Assembly: GCA_029001845.1 (NCBI GenBank)
Contig: JAREWP010000093.1
Location: 1-64,000, forward strand
DNA length: 64,000 nt
Origin: Candidatus Magnetocorallium paracelense
GTDB taxonomy: Bacteria > Nitrospirota > Thermodesulfovibrionia > Thermodesulfovibrionales > Magnetobacteriaceae
Direction: 5' to 3'
The notes under the pieces were generated by a model. The model was not told the origin of the DNA, did not search any database, and saw nothing but the letters and a program-made list of their open reading frames with translations. Below, piece by piece: positions 63,349-64,000 of this stretch. Position numbers and translations under genes: made by a program. How positions within the stretch are numbered: position 1 is the stretch's first letter; each line of letters opens with the position of its first letter.

Positions 63349-64000
63349 ATGACTCTGTATAGTCATTGTGGAGAAGAAATTCCTGAAACATTAATAAAAA
63401 AACTTATAGCCATGGGAAAGGATAGGATCATATGTCCCATATGTGGAGATTCTATCCCTATAAAAGAGATTACAGAAGGGGGTATTGATCAATGGTCTAA
63501 AGAAAGAATGGCCCTACAGACATCCCATAGTTCTTTTTTGAAATTGATCCGGGGCGGATATCTATATGTTGATAAGACAGAGCATGTATATAAACTTGTT
63601 AAAAGGGATGGCCTTTACTTCCTGTCCAGGCCCAGACGATTTGGAAAATCTCTCCTGATCTCTACTTTTAAGGCATTATTTCAGGCCCAAAAAGAGTTGT
63701 TCAAAGGATTATGGATAGACAGGCATGGAAATTGGGAATGGACTGAACATCCGGTTGTGATTTTTGATTTTAATAGCATATCCCACGGATCTTATGAGGA
63801 GCTAAAGGCAGGTCTTTTATCAGCTATTGACCTTTCTGCCAAAGATAATGGTATTAAATTGGCAAATCCATTATTAGTGGAAAGATTTAGAGAACTGATA
63901 AGGGGATTGAAAGAAAAAACAGGTCATGATGTAGTGATATTAGTAGATGAGTATGATAAGCCAATGATAGATTTTATAGGGCAGGGAAAGGAGAAGCTGG
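63349..64000 (+). CDS. AAA-ATPase-like protein (DUF1703 type), C-terminus beyond window
   Basis: The frame is open from ATG 63349 (GGGAGGT upstream) to the window edge, 217 codons. It starts with a small zinc-ribbon-like part (CGEEI...CPICGD), then the AAA-ATPase-like N-terminal domain: FLKLIRGGYLYVDKTEHVYK, FLSRPRRFGKSLLISTFKAL (P-loop-like) and VVILVDEYDKPM (Walker-B-like). In full-length relatives a PD-(D/E)XK nuclease domain follows. A relic of the same family is at 33405-33640. The zinc-ribbon front is less usual. Confidence 0.85.
   Translation, partial: MTLYSHCGEEIPETLIKKLIAMGKDRIICPICGDSIPIKEITEGGIDQWSKERMALQTSHSSFLKLIRGGYLYVDKTEHVYKLVKRDGLYFLSRPRRFGKSLLISTFKALFQAQKELFKGLWIDRHGNWEWTEHPVVIFDFNSISHGSYEELKAGLLSAIDLSAKDNGIKLANPLLVERFRELIRGLKEKTGHDVVILVDEYDKPMIDFIGQGKEKL

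Overview
The window is chromosomal DNA of moderate to low GC content from a Gram-negative bacterium. The envelope genes (RND efflux pump, ExbB/ExbD energizer), the multi-domain two-component and c-di-GMP proteins, the many toxin-antitoxin scraps and the palindromic intergenic repeats would fit an uncultured Desulfobacterota-like or Spirochaetota-like organism. Nothing in the sequence fixes the phylum, and I treat this as a guess.

Layout. 1-12 kb is a signalling block: a partial HAMP histidine kinase, a cNMP-binding/PilZ protein, a YcgR-like PilZ-GAF kinase, a hybrid kinase with two receivers and an HPt, a receiver-GGDEF diguanylate cyclase and a receiver-kinase. 12-18 kb is a reverse-strand operon of ExbB, two ExbD, a membrane-anchored coiled-coil protein in the TonB position and a large unknown protein. 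18-22 kb holds a PHP phosphoesterase, tRNA-Val(CAC), small coiled-coil genes and several gene relics. 22-26.4 kb is a two-gene RND efflux system. 26.8-29.2 kb is a tandem pair of cNMP-binding/CPBP-protease fusions.

29.4-53.4 kb is a trans-AT polyketide locus. It has an AcpK-like carrier protein, an HMG-CoA-synthase-like enzyme and an ECH1 dehydratase (a beta-branching cassette), then a DGD-like glycosyltransferase, a Gfo/Idh dehydrogenase and a FAD oxidoreductase. It ends in a single 5458-residue PKS with four modules: KS-pseudoAT-DH*-cMT-ACP, KS-ECH-ACP, KS-DH-KR-ACP and KS-ECH-ACP. Two modules carry an embedded PksI-like ECH2 decarboxylase. No acyltransferase, KS decarboxylase, thioesterase or phosphopantetheinyl transferase is visible, so partners must lie elsewhere.

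53.4-64 kb is an accessory island: VapC/Phd-like and RelE/HTH toxin-antitoxin pairs, truncated relics, at least two families of MITE-like palindromes, and the most striking part of the window. Here a DUF4062-NACHT-FGE protein and a TIR-coiled-coil-FGE protein each end in a formylglycine-generating-enzyme-like lectin fold. Their last roughly 120 bp form a pair of variable repeats. The two repeats differ at 19 substituted positions, and at every one of them at least one copy carries adenine, the hallmark of a diversity-generating retroelement (DGR). A truncated relic resembling a DGR-associated HRDC protein sits between them. No reverse transcriptase or adenine-rich template repeat was noticed in the window. 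The second variable repeat also carries a one-base insertion that frameshifts the protein, and a MITE with a 6-bp target duplication sits just downstream. Two ATPase/nuclease-like genes follow to the window end.

A recurring theme is duplication followed by decay: histidine-kinase/PHP locus pieces, a fragment of the 12-14 kb unknown gene, and several toxin-antitoxin relics.
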